Shown one piece after another: positions 22,144 to 33,617 of a DNA stretch of 64,000 bases; the stretch's first letter is position 1, and the number at the start of each line of letters is the position of its first letter. Source of the DNA: Rutstroemia sp. NJR-2017a BVV2 (taxonomy: Eukaryota > Ascomycota > Leotiomycetes > Helotiales > Rutstroemiaceae); assembly GCA_002946415.1 (NCBI GenBank), contig NJPS01000031.1:682001-746000 (forward strand). Direction: 5' to 3'. The position numbers were made by a program, and so were the translations under genes. A model generated the notes under the pieces. The model was not told the DNA's origin and ran no database searches. It saw nothing but the letters and a program-made list of their open reading frames with translations.

Positions 22144-23657
22144 ATGTCATTATCGCGCAGTCCTTCACCACGACCTGGCGGGGGATGGGCAAGTCCCGGC
22201 CTTACCAGTCCGTACGCCAATGTTAGTGGCAGATCGAGTCCGAACAACATGCATAGGGGAGGAGGGCATGGAGGTGCTTCGGTGACCTGGGAGTCTGCGA
22301 GAGCGAAGAGCGACGAGGTTAATGGATATCCTTCCTTCTCGACAAAGAACAATGGCTTCTTCAATCGACATTATAGAAATCTTTCGAACAGTTTACCGCA
22401 TTTTCACATTGGGGGAGAGAAGAGTTATGCGGAAAAAGAGAAACTCGGCCGTGGACGATGGGTAGGATCTTCGAAATTGGCGCGGATAAGGAATAGTCTG
22501 GGGAGAGTCAGTCGGACGATGAAGTTACGGTTTATGATTGTGTTGGGGTTTGTAATGATGATAATTCTTTTCTATTCAACACGTAAGTCTACTTCGGTCA
22601 ATTCTGTGTCTGCGGGTCTTCCTAACACATGCATAGCTTTACATTTCTGGTGGCGGCGCGCAGCGCATTTGGGCGGCGGTAAAAAGTTTGTGATAATACT
22701 TGCTGCGAATCAAGGAGGAGGAGTAATGGAGTGGAAGGGTCCAAGGGAATGGGCCATTGAACGAGACAGTGTCCGCAACAAACGGAAATATGCCAATAAA
22801 TGGGGATATGAATTGGAGATTGTGGATATGAGCACCAAGAAGAGATATGCCCACGAATGGAGAGAGAGTTGGGAGAAAGTTGACACGATTCGAAACTCCC
22901 TGAGAAAGTACCCAGAGGCTGAATGGTGAGAGTTCAACCCTTCTTCACAACACGGATCTCCCTAAACTAACTCGTTCCTTACAGGTTCTGGTGGCTCGAC
23001 CTCAACACCTTCATAATGGAACCCTCCTACTCCCTACAATCCCACATCTTTAACAGCCTTGCCAAAAACACCTACCGCGACATCAACGCCTACAACCCCC
23101 TCAACATCACCCACCCCCTAACCGGCAAACACCTCGACGACGAATCGCGCAGCCCCGTCGGCGACGGCAAGACCAATTCCATCAACCTCATCGTCCCCCA
23201 AGACTGCTCCGGCTTCAACCTCGGCTCCTTCTTCATCAAACGCAGCGCCTGGACGGACCGCCTCCTCGACGTATGGTGGGACCCGGTGGGCTACGAGCAA
23301 AAACACATGGAATGGGAGCACAAAGAGCAAGACGCGCTGGAATTCCTGTACATCAACCAGCCGTGGATCCGGCCGCATACCGCATTTATCGAGCAGCGCA
23401 AGATCAACAGTTTCCCGCCTGGAGCGTGCTCTGATAATGGGAATGATACGCGAATCCATTATAATGAGAAGGATCGCGATTTCTTGGTCAATATGGCGGG
23501 CTGTGAGTGGGGGAGGGATTGCTGGGGCGAGATGTACAATTATAGGGAGTTGAGCAATTATTTGAATAGGACGTGGTGGGAGAAGTTTAAGGAGGATTGG
23601 GTGGCGAAGGCGTGGGCGAAGGTGGTGGGGAAGAAGGAGAAGGAGAAGAGTTCTTAG
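22144..23657 (+). CDS. MNN10: Golgi alpha-1,6-mannosyltransferase subunit, GT34 (Mnn10-like)
   Basis: Exons 22144-22582, 22637-22925 and 22985-23657 give 466 aa. The N-terminus (MSLSRSPSPRPGGG) is a disordered cytosolic tail. A single signal anchor at about 126-143 (LRFMIVLGFVMMIILFYST) makes it a type II Golgi protein. Splicing joins YST to PLHFWWRR. The catalytic domain has KKFVIILAANQGGG, KWGYELEIVDMSTKKRYAHEWRESW split by its usual spacing, and EWFWWLDLNTFIMEP, where DLN occupies the nucleotide-sugar/Mn-binding DxD position. This is the galactosyl transferase GMA12/MNN10 family (GT34), part of the M-Pol II complex that extends N-glycan mannan backbones. The frame stays open 246 nt upstream, but the ATG at 22144 has the better context and a typical N-terminus. 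The first intron (54 nt) has no in-frame stop. Confidence 0.9.
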
Positions 23658-23781
23658 GGGGGTGGTGGTGTTTGGTGAGGAGTGAGATGGGATGACATAA
23701 AATCAAGTCGATGGCGTCTATGGATAGCTAGATAGATATCTTTTGTTTGGACGAAGGGACAGACAGACGAACGAACGGATG

Positions 23782-23801
23782 CATGGATGGATGGATGGAT
23801 G
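23782..23801. repeat. ATGG tetranucleotide repeat
   Basis: About five copies of atgg in the 3' flank of the mannosyltransferase gene, next to degenerate gacg/aacg repeats. Confidence 0.8.
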
Positions 23802-24391
23802 TATGAAGGGATTCTTTGTGTATGTATACATACATGGCTGTATGGATCGGATTCGGTCATACATACGTACTTACAATTATAAATGTTAACGAGTGTTTAT
23901 ATTATATGCTTTACTTGGTATTTGTCTTTTTTCTGCTGGCAGTGAATCAATGAGTTGCACTTTGAGTTCTGGTGCTGCATGTGATGGGGTGGGTGCACTG
24001 GTTTGGCTTGGGTGTGGAAGGTGAGGTGGGGGTATTAGTGAGGAGGAGGGAAGGAGCAGGGGAGTGAGAGGAACGGGTAGGGTGGACGAGAGTGCTGATG
24101 GTGAATGACTAGAGCGGGTTGAAGAGGATAGAGAGGGCGCAGGGGGCCGGGCGGGGAGCTGAGGGAGGCGAGGGAGGAGAGATGTGTATGATTCAGTGAT
24201 GTATGTTAAGTGAAGGGGTTAGCGACGGGGCTTTGTCTACTGGGTTAGGTGGGTGGGGATATGATATTGGATTTGCCGCGGGTGGGATGGGTCGTGATTC
24301 TACGTCCGTAGATGGGATGGGACGAGGGATTGTGAGGTTTTACGAAGTGGTTGATGTATGCTGATGGATTGAGGGAGGGTGAAAGTGAGAG

Positions 24392-24394
<3 letters not shown>

Positions 24395-24440
<46 letters not shown>
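24395..24440. repeat. (AG)23 microsatellite
   Basis: 46 bp of uninterrupted AG. On the minus strand it reads as a Ser-Leu repeat and creates spurious open frames of 137 and 273 codons. Confidence 0.95.
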
Positions 24441-24444
<4 letters not shown>

Positions 24445-24470
24445 GGTGGAAGGGAGTCGTGGAATGTGAA

Positions 24471-24562
24471 GGTAGGAAGCAGTTGAGAAGGTGGGTAGGA
24501 AGCAGATGAGAAGGTGGGTAGGAAGCAGATGAGAAGGTGGGTAGGAAGCTGCTGAGAAGGTA
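24471..24562. repeat. 23-bp minisatellite, 4 copies
   Basis: Unit ggtaggaagcagatgagaag plus gtg, four copies in direct tandem. Copies two and three are identical; the first and last differ by one to three bases. A partial fifth copy follows. Confidence 0.9.
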
Positions 24563-27500
24563 TGTAGGGAAAGAATGAGAAGTAGGGACAGAGCGGGGAA
24601 GCGCGGAAGATGTCCAGCAGACTTGTGCTGTGTATGGGAAGAAATGAGTAGGAGTAGGAGCGGAGCGAGCGATTGGATCCTGGGAAAGAAAAGAGAAGGG
24701 GTGGGAAATGCATACATTACATGCAAAGAGGATTTTACGATTGGTTGAGTGGTTTTGGTTGTTTCTTCTCTTTTGGGTTTATCTGGGGCAGAAAGATGGA
24801 GGTTGGTTGCTGGAGAGTTGGTGATATCTACTCTAGACAGGTTGTGAGGAGATTTGGTTAGGGTGGTGATGGTGATGGTGGCGAAGGAAAGTGGAAAGGG
24901 GGGATAGGAACGAGAAGTAGATGCTGAGATGTGGGATATGAAGTGTTTGTTGACTGGCGGATGAATACAACCAGCATATGGTAGACCAGGTGGAGGTAAA
25001 GATATACAAAACGCCGAGAGAAGCCACCCGAATGCCTCTACAACTGCATAGACATGGTGAAGTAAATAAATGTTGATTACCGGTGGTATGGAGAGATAGT
25101 ACTGGTAATCTTGTGCGCATGGGTTGTTTGGGATATGAGCCACTTCATAGGCAAGGCACATAGCGAGAGTGTTGTAAGAGGGTTATATGATAAATGCAAA
25201 GTCGATACTGAGATGAGATGCTAAGCCATGTTGCTGACTACGGCTTGGATGTTTCATCTATCACCACAGCGAACCGTCTTGTTTCGATGTTGTTGATTGG
25301 ATGGGAAGAGCTGCAAGGGACAAAGAATTGGTTCACATTGCGAAGAGAGGCTGGAAGTGCATGAATATGTGTACGGCAAGAACTCACTCAGCCTTCATTT
25401 CACCCACACTCCATCAAGACCGAGTTTGATTCCATATCCCCTACTTTCGCACGAGACGGCAGTGCCATAGAGTATTTCATACATATCCCGGCAATGCGAT
25501 CAAGATGGGATTCATCGGCCTAGTAAACGCAATTCCGATTCCAGACCATGACATGTAAAGCTTGGGCTGTATAAATCCCACTCGGAGATGAATTCCCCAA
25601 TAAAGCAGGCGATAAAGACAAGACGAGACAGCACCATGGAGAAACAAAGGCAAAAAAAGCCTCGCTTGAATTTATACCTGTAGCCAATCGAAAAGTAAAG
25701 GATGCAAATCACCGAGATGGAGTAATCTTTGCGCATTATGATGGAGGATTTTGTTATTTCCTACCCTGGGCGATACTGTACGACATGGCGCACCTACCAG
25801 TGGGTGGAAGCTTGGGCGAGGGGGGTTTTGGGGGAAGGGATGAACTAATGGACTGACCTCCCTCACCACCTAGGTAAAATCCTACCAACGATGCCGAGGG
25901 GAAAAGAAGAGGTCGAATTTGGGTGTTTCAATGGTTGAGTAACTGAAAGAGGAATTCGGGAAACGGACAGTCCGTTTCTTCGCACTCCTACCAGAATTAC
26001 GTGAAAATGCTTAGAATACTACCTACCGTGTGCTTTGTACCTGGGGGCTTTTTAAGGTTGTTTGGAGTAAGCCTCTATCGACCTGGTGGAATAAGGTACG
26101 GAGGCGGTCCCAACATGGAGATTCAGGACCATGGGAAGCCACATGAGAGGACAATGAGAACCATAATGCTATGCCCATATCAATGATAATATCAGCAGAC
26201 GTGCTGTTTGAAAGTCGCAACATCAGACGTGGTTTATTGGTGTTGCCTGTAGCGGAGAAAGTCTAGATGGATGGCCTAGAATGGAAACGGTGCTATCGCA
26301 TTCTCGCGAGTTTCATGCACATTGCTTAGCATTCTAGGGAAACGCAGCGCAGGCGTTGATCCAGGTGTGGGTTGGTGTGGAGGTGTGTTGTTGGTTGTTC
26401 GATGTGGAGAAGAGTTACGCGGAGCTTTTCCCTTGACGCTTGGGTTGGCCTGTCAAAGAGGATTGGGTCTCGGATCTTTGAGGTTTGCTTAGCTTGGAGT
26501 CGTTTCTTTCACGAACGTTCGGATGTTTCAGGGGAATCCAAAATAGGACGGTAGCGTGCGTGGGAGTCGAGATCCTACGACACGCCCATTGGGCGATTGT
26601 CGACTGAGATTTGAGTAACAATGAAAGAAATGATCTAGAATATCTGTCGAAGCAAAGAAACAACCTGGTCGGCAATCTTGCGTGCTCTTCTTTGTTCTTA
26701 TTCGTGTCGGCTTTCATTTACTGGTTGCTTTTTCACATTTCATTTGGCGCGGAGAGCTAGTCGTCAAATCACACATCAGGCTGCTAATATCCAAGGATTC
26801 CACGATTCATGAATTGACCCCCTTTTACCAAAAAACTAACATGCGGAAACTCCCCAAAGACCCAAGGACCACCTCTTGGCGATGAGATGGGAATTGTCGG
26901 CTGATCATCAATGCTTACTCCTACTATTTTCCGGGTTTCTCTCCTTGAGTAGCCTTGTATATATTCATTTTGCTTTGAAAAGATCCGAAAGAATTCCTCG
27001 CTTACTCCCGTCACAATTAGACTGATTTTCTTTGTGAGCTTGGCAACAATTGGTCAAACTCCTTCAGGAACCATAACAACTTCAAACACTCGACCACCCA
27101 GCTACTATTCTCACCATCCCTTCCTTCGATTCTTACTGGCTGCGCCTGCTCTCATCTCCTTCTCTCCCCTGCTTATATATCATGTTTCTTATTCCTTAAC
27201 CTAAAATCCTTAACAAACTACTTCAGACCGAATCATCTGCTAGAGTCGCTGATGTGATGGCGTAAAAACAAATGTTTGGACTGCGGGTGAAGAAGGTCTA
27301 TCCCCGCCGCTATATTCGCCCGAATAATAGCTTGTTCCATATCAAATGGTTTGCCACGGCCGGTAAGATACGAGAGATCCTCTTGTTTCCAACAGACGAT
27401 CCACTCGCAGCCAATCCCACTCCTTCACCAAGAACGATTTCTTTCTTTCACATGCCCCTCCACAAGCACACACCATCACCTTTCCTATCCAGGGGTTATC

Positions 27501-28135
27501 GGTCAAAATGTCAGCTAGACCTCAAAGCTCATCCCTTGACCATGTTCTTTGCAGGGCATTGACTGACCCTGGAACTGCCTCTGGGCCCCCTTCCAAGACT
27601 CTTGCTATCTGGGTGTTTGGGACAAAGTCTTTTAAATGTGAAAGAAATCCCCTCCACTACGTAGCTTAATACATCTTTTCTTGTCCTCCTCAAATATTTG
27701 GAAGAAGTCTCTTTCTCTCTTTGTCAATCTCGAAGTTTTTGAGTCACCGTCACTCCTTACGCGGTGAACTTGTTTCTATTCTGGCCCATCTCGCTACCTT
27801 TATTACCTTCGACACCTTTGATAGCGTGTGTTGCTCAGTCATTGTCCTTGATTCAGTCTACCTGCTATCCCCTTATCGTCAATCACAATTCCTGCAGTGC
27901 CTTTGTTATTCAATCTTGGACAAAGCCTGAACAGTCACATTTAACTCTCAAGACCTCCGAGAAATTGCTGGACAACTATCTGACTCGAGTTCTACATTGT
28001 CGATCTTTTCATTTTAGCAGAGATACCAGTTCGATACACTCATTCGGTATCTTCGAGAATATACGTTCTCAACACTATCATTAAAACATTTACATACCTA
28101 AACCAGACAACGTGCAACAAAAAACATACGCCATC

Positions 28136-29152
28136 ATGTCTTCCACTCAACTCTTCACTCGCGTTGGTGCTGCCCTACTCCTAGCTGCTGGCAGCGTGAA
28201 TGCAGCATCTTATACTCTTGCCGACTCATACGATCACAGCAACTTCTTCACGGAATTCAACTTCTTCAATGGACCTGATCCAACCAACGGTCTTGTCGCC
28301 TACGCAGACGCTCCTGGTGCCAACAAGTCCGCTCTTGCTGGTTATACAAACAACGCTGGCCAAACAGCTGTGTATCTGGGAGTTGATCACACCACAACCC
28401 TCGCAGGCAGTGCTGGCCGCTCATCTACTCGTGTCAGCTCCAACAAAGACTACACCCATGGTCTGTTTATCGCCGATATCGCTCACATGCCCGAAGGATG
28501 TGGGACCTGGCCTGCCTTGTGGAGTTTCGGTCCCAACTGGCCTTCCAGTGGAGAGATCGATGTCATTGAGGGAGTTAACGCCCAAACCTCCAACCAAATG
28601 ACCCTTCACACCTCTGCTGGCTGCAAAATGAGCAACTCCGGAACAGCTAGTGGTACAACCCTACTTAATGGAGACTGCAATGCAGGAGGCGGAAACACAG
28701 GCTGTGGACAAACGACCACAAACACCCAGAACTACGGTGCAGGCTTCAACTCAATTGGTGGTGGTGTATATGCATGGGACTGGGACTCGAATAACATCAA
28801 GATCTGGTTCTTCCCCCGCTCAAGCATTCCTTCAGACATCACCGCCGGCACTCCCAACCCAAGTTCATGGGGCGCACCAACAGCAGCGTTCTCTGGCAGT
28901 GGTGGGTGCAACCTTGACTCTCACTTCATGAACCACAACATCGTTCTCGACACTACCTTCTGCGGTGACTGGGCTGGACAGGTCTGGTCCAGCGGATCTT
29001 GTGCTTCAAGCACTGGCGCTGCCACCTGCAATGCCTATGTTGCCGCCAACCCCAAGGCGTTCGAAAACGCTTACTGGATCGTCAACTCCATTAAGGTGTA
29101 CAATCCATCTTCATCCAAGAGAGACGTTGTTCCTAAGCCATTTTTGGCATAG
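28136..29152 (+). CDS. Secreted GH16 endo-1,3(4)-beta-glucanase
   Basis: Intronless, 338 aa. The start MSSTQLFTRV gives a normal signal peptide ending SVNA before ASYTLADSYD; the frame opens eight codons earlier without a better start. The GH16 catalytic motif is GEIDVIEG: Glu140 is the nucleophile, Asp142 assists, Glu145 is the acid/base. YTHGLFIADIAHMPEGCGTW splits into the typical substrate-cleft strands, and W-rich strands follow (WPALWSFGPNWP). The layout SYD...FFTEFNFF...DPTNG is that of the fungal mixed-linkage/laminarinase-like subgroup acting on beta-1,3(1,4)-glucans of fungal or plant walls. There is no carbohydrate-binding module and no clear GPI signal; the tail KRDVVPKPFLA is short. 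Role: wall remodelling or nutrition; the two cannot be separated here. Confidence 0.93.
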   Translation: MSSTQLFTRVGAALLLAAGSVNAASYTLADSYDHSNFFTEFNFFNGPDPTNGLVAYADAPGANKSALAGYTNNAGQTAVYLGVDHTTTLAGSAGRSSTRVSSNKDYTHGLFIADIAHMPEGCGTWPALWSFGPNWPSSGEIDVIEGVNAQTSNQMTLHTSAGCKMSNSGTASGTTLLNGDCNAGGGNTGCGQTTTNTQNYGAGFNSIGGGVYAWDWDSNNIKIWFFPRSSIPSDITAGTPNPSSWGAPTAAFSGSGGCNLDSHFMNHNIVLDTTFCGDWAGQVWSSGSCASSTGAATCNAYVAANPKAFENAYWIVNSIKVYNPSSSKRDVVPKPFLA

Positions 29153-30380
29153 ATGATGGAAACTTCCCTTCCAACCTTCAGTTATATATACCACTTTTTT
29201 CCCGTTTTCACGTTTGTTACTTTACACTTCACTTCTTTTCTTGTAACATAGACTTCGGTAACGTCTACTTTGAGACTTGTGTTGGATTCTTCGGGCGTTA
29301 GAGTAAGGAAATACCACAATCTTCATTTGCAAAAAGCTTCGGGTCAGAACATACTTTAGGGGGCGCATAGGTGTTGGTCGTCCAAAATGTCTATCATTAT
29401 GGGATAGCATAAAGAAGGAGGATTTCCTTTTGCATTTGCTACGTGTTTAGAATAGCATTTGTAGGAAAATGATTTCTCACGTCATCCAACTGCCTTCCTT
29501 TAACTGTGACATTGTGCTTGTTCCTTGCGTATATACTTACCTTGCAATGAAAAGTTTCCAACTACATTGACTGAAACATTACGAATAATTTGATCTTCCT
29601 ACACCCACTTTGGTGGGATGCTCCGGTGGGATGTTGTTGGAAGACTAGCTAAGCAGTTGGTACACTAAGTCTCAAATAGTATATCCTCAATTTTAACTTA
29701 ATTAACTCTCGTTTAAGCAGCAAAAGTGAATAGAAATCACATAGTAAAGTACTGCATTTCCAAAAAATTTCCAAAAACACAAAAGCAAAAGCGTCCGGCC
29801 ACCCGAAGATGCCTTAATCGCCCCAATGAACACCCGCAGGCTCACTGTCCTCCGCTCCCACCTCGATCCCGCAAACTGCCCGCCCGGGCCAACTAGAATT
29901 GTCGGACCGGCGCTCTCGGCAGAGCGCCGAATTCTACTGTTGAGCCAGGGAGGCGCTGGGGCAGTTTGATGGAAAGAGGAATATTGTTTAAGATTATATA
30001 GTTAAGTTTGTCCTGAGTAGTGAATAACACCGGACCATATACATTCACATTGATATTCTTATCGGGAGATCAGCTGACCAGCATTTCTTATCGAAAGTGG
30101 CCATAGAAGAATGCCAAGCTTTTCCCCTTGAACACAGAAGCCTGATCCAAGCGTCTATAGGCAGCTCAGGCCAAACTTTTAGGCGTTCGGCACCGGAATG
30201 ATCGTCACTAAGAAACAACCTCATCTCTGTAGCTTACCCTGGACACAAAAATTAATTGTTTTCCCGCGCGTGTAAACAGGCCGCAAAACCCACCACAACA
30301 GTCCCCATTGCATTGCCAACTCAACCTCATAATCATTCCTCCGGCCTGCCGACTGCGATCCTCCGGCTATCCACCAGAAA
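29153..30380. other. Intergenic region, GH16 to PRP4
   Basis: 1.2 kb without a supported gene. A G+C-rich island at about 29790-29960 contains an inverted arrangement around ggcgctctcggcagagcgcc (29919-29938), which could fold as a hairpin. No RNA family was recognised. Confidence 0.4.
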
Positions 30381-32105
30381 ATGCATCCTTCGCGACAAGC
30401 GTACGTGGAAGAGGCCCCTCCTGATGTAAGTGTTCGTGTGGTGTAGCCGTCTTTATGGTTGCGCGGCCTTCAAATTGCAGGCTGTGAAGATCCTAGAAGT
30501 TCTAACTGGCTAATTCTTTCTCCGTGCAGCAGGATACAGGCATAGATCTTGCAGATGTCCGTAAGTGTCTTCCGTTACCCCAGCACGGCGCATTGAACCC
30601 CCAATGCTAACACTCTTCACTCCCTAGCTCTCGACCATGACTACGAAATGCCCTCCGCAGCCTCTGGCATTGCGCCCGAACGCGCATCAGCCATCCTATC
30701 CCAATTCGACCGCAAACGCCGCTCCGCCGCCATAGCAGTGCCCACCGATGACGGACGCGTGCGGGCGCGCCTGCGCGAGCTGGGGGAGCCTATTACGCTG
30801 TTTGGAGAAGATGCGGCGGACCGACGAGATCGCTTACGTTCGCTCCTGACGATCGAGGCGGAGATGCGCGATGTGGAGGACGGGGAAGGGGATATCGAGA
30901 TGGGTGATGCGGGGGGTGAAGCCAAGGAGGGAGACGAAGCAGAGGAAGAATTCTACACGCGAGGCAGCGGCGAGTTGCTGGAGGCAAGGGTGGATATTGC
31001 GAAGTTTTCGCTACCGAGGGCGAAACGGAGAGTGGAGATTCAGAAGGTTGAGAGCGAGGTGCCGTTAAGGACGCATATTAAGTTTAGGCAGGGGGTTAAA
31101 GAGCGATTGCGGGATTTCGAGTTGCAGGGGTCGCAGACGGCGGGGGAGAGACCGGTTAGTATTGTGCGGATGAGTCCGAATGGGGAGATGGTTGCGGCGG
31201 GGAATTGGGGAGGGGGGATTAAGATGCTGGGGATACCGGATTTGGAGGTGAAGAGGACGTTGAGGGGGCATACGGATAGAGTGGGGGGAATATCGTGGAG
31301 GCCTGGGGCGACGATTGAAGGAAGTGGGGTGGAGGGGAATGAGGTCAATTTGGCTAGTGGAGGGGCGGAGGGAAAAGTACACTTGTGGAGTTTAGAGCAG
31401 GATACACCAGTTTCGACGCTGCAGGGTCATAATCAGAGGGTTTGTAGAGTGGAGTTTCATCCGAGCGGGAAGTATGTTGCATCTGCTTCAGAGGATACGA
31501 CGTGGAGGTTATGGGATATCAATACGACTACGGAATTACTACTGCAAGAGGGACACTCTAGAGGTGTTTTCGCACTGGCTTTCAACACGGATGGATCTTT
31601 GCTTGCGAGCGCGGGTATGGATAGCATTGGACGTATCTGGGATTTACGGACGGGACGGACAGTTATGATTCTAGATGGACACATCAGACCAATTTACGCA
31701 CTCGACTGGTCTATCGATGGGCATCGAGTACTCAGCGGCAGTGGTGACGGCTGGATCAAATGCTGGGACGTACGAAAAGTGTCCTCATCAGGCGGAGTCG
31801 GTGCCCATCGCAGCGTCGTTTCCGATCTACGCTGGTTCAAAGGAGAAGATCAAGAGCAAATGCCAGAAATGGACGAGAAGGGAATGGCGAAACCGAGAAA
31901 ATCAGGGACGTTCTTCGTGAGCAGTGGCTTCGATAAAGATGTCAATATCTTCTCAGCGGACGATTGGGCGCTGGTGCAGAGCTTGAGTGGACATACGGGG
32001 AATGTTCATAGTGTGGACGTAGATGCGAAGGGGAAGTGGATTGTCAGTGGGGGTTATGATCGGACAGTTAAGTTGTGGGGGAGGAACAACGGAGAGGGGA
32101 TATAA
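30381..32105 (+). CDS. PRP4: U4/U6 small nuclear ribonucleoprotein Prp4
   Basis: Exons 30381-30425, 30530-30560 and 30628-32105 give 517 aa. Residues about 50-95 form the PRP4-like (SFM) domain: RVRARLRELGEPITLFGEDAADRRDRLR. An acidic linker follows. The C-terminal ~330 residues hold seven WD40 repeats (for example TWRLWDINTTTELLLQEGH and GRIWDLRTGRTVMILDGH). Prp4 binds Prp3 in the U4/U6.U5 tri-snRNP and is needed for pre-mRNA splicing in the nucleus. The length matches the family. The first intron (104 nt) ends CAGCAG, a NAGNAG acceptor that adds or omits one Gln. The gene is C-rich at the start of the last exon and strongly G-rich from about 31150 to 31400. The start MHPSRQAYVEEAPPD is normal for fungal Prp4. 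Confidence 0.93.
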
Positions 32106-33617
32106 AACGTGCGGTCTGAGGGCGGGGAAGGAGAGATGCATGTAGAAAATATGAGCGCCAATCGCTCGCTACGATCTATGCAATAGACGGGCGCGTATGT
32201 ATAGGAAGTGGTAAAAACGGCAGGCGTTTTGGTTCGAATACCCGGTGTGTATATCAAGAAAAAAAAGTTAAGGCTCGAGGTCTTCAATGAGAAACAAAAG
32301 ACACAATTCTCAAACTCATCTGATGCATGGTAGAGGCCCGACGGCGCGTACCATACATATATTCCGCACGAGTCACTCGATACTACCCTACCCGTGTGTT
32401 GTATCGAAGTGGCACATCCAGGGGTGACACGTTGGAGACCGAACCCTCGACGCGCAGTTACATACAAGAAAGAAACTGTTTTACTCGTCCATACCTATCT
32501 ACTACCTTCAATTGGTGAATAAATCACGGGAAGGCCGGTTTGGTAAGATGTCACTATCCGTTTCCTCTTCCTTGAAAACTGGGTTGGAACTTGGAAGTCA
32601 GCGATATGCAGGGGTTTCGCGGGGAGGAAGCGTGGCACATGCAGGGGAGATGAGAAACGTGCTTTCGAAGGATGGAGTTGGGATCGGATTGATTACATAC
32701 TGTAAGTTATTTTTGTGAGTCTACAACACCAATCTCATCTTTTGGGAATCGACTGCGATGGAGAAAAGAAATGAATGATTTCGTTTCGTGTATTCCGTCT
32801 GATGTCTGGAAAATTGCATTGTTAGGGATAGATGCGCCTAGCCACTTTGGCACTGCCTTACTCATACAGTACTGCTTGTGTAGTGTTCGTCCCTTTGCAC
32901 GACCTCTTCATTTCAATTCGGACGAACGCTCTCATGAAATTCACCAAACGGTTGCTATCACATCACATCGCATCACAGAATCTCAAACTCCATCAAAAGA
33001 GTCGATCAAACGTGCTTCTTCCCGGAAAGCTTTCTGATTCGAGCGATAGGGTACAGGGACATGATTACAGAATCTCAAACACGATCCTTCGATCCTGTGC
33101 TACCTTGCTTGCTTGTGTGGTGGCGTGAGTGCGGCGCTGCGAACAGGAAGAAAAAAAAAACGTCTTCGTTTACTGGTATGGTATGTCTCATTGCGACGTT
33201 GTTCTCGGGAGTCGGATGTACAGGTGGGTTTTTCATTGGGAGGGAGGAGATACTGGTTGATGAATTTGTTTGGCTGGGTTTGGGAGGTGACTGCGGGATG
33301 GGAATCCTAAGATTGAGGGTAGGCATCGAGGGGGTGAGGTAGGGTTTTTGTGTAGCAGTTTGGACGGAATGGTTGTACGTGCAAGTTAAGTAAGGTTTTC
33401 GTTGTTGTGCTTCATGAGTGACATTCGAGAATCTTTCCGATTTTTTTCTTCTGTGTTTGTTTTCAGTTCTTGCATTTTTGTTATTATCATTTTCTGGTGT
33501 TCGGGAGTTCTACACAAAGTAAACTATTTGCTCTATCTATCTGTCCATTCATCAATCTATCTATTTATCTGTTCATCATCTTCTGCCAGGCGAAGAAAAG
33601 GTCAATACACATGCACA
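32106..33617. other. Intergenic region, PRP4 to permease
   Basis: 1.5 kb. Short open frames overlap on both strands and have no family features. A tcta/tcat-rich stretch at about 33530-33580 precedes the permease start. Confidence 0.45.

Larger units (their letters stand above)
23658..28135. other. Long intergenic region (4.5 kb) with simple repeats
   Basis: No gene could be supported. The left half is purine-rich on the plus strand and contains an atgg repeat, an AG tract and a 23-bp minisatellite. The right half (27-28.1 kb) is pyrimidine-rich, with TATATA at 27172 and short open frames that resemble nothing known. It probably includes the promoter and leader of the GH16 gene. Confidence 0.45.

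Noticed and set aside
24471..24562. 23-bp repeats as a CRISPR-like array
   Set aside because: Units are directly adjacent with no spacers, and the genome is eukaryotic.
24340..25161. 273-codon minus-strand frame
   Set aside because: Includes the AG tract read as Ser-Leu repeats and the 23-bp minisatellite; no credible domain.
30641..31382. Antisense frames across PRP4
   Set aside because: Shadows of the G-rich coding strand of PRP4.
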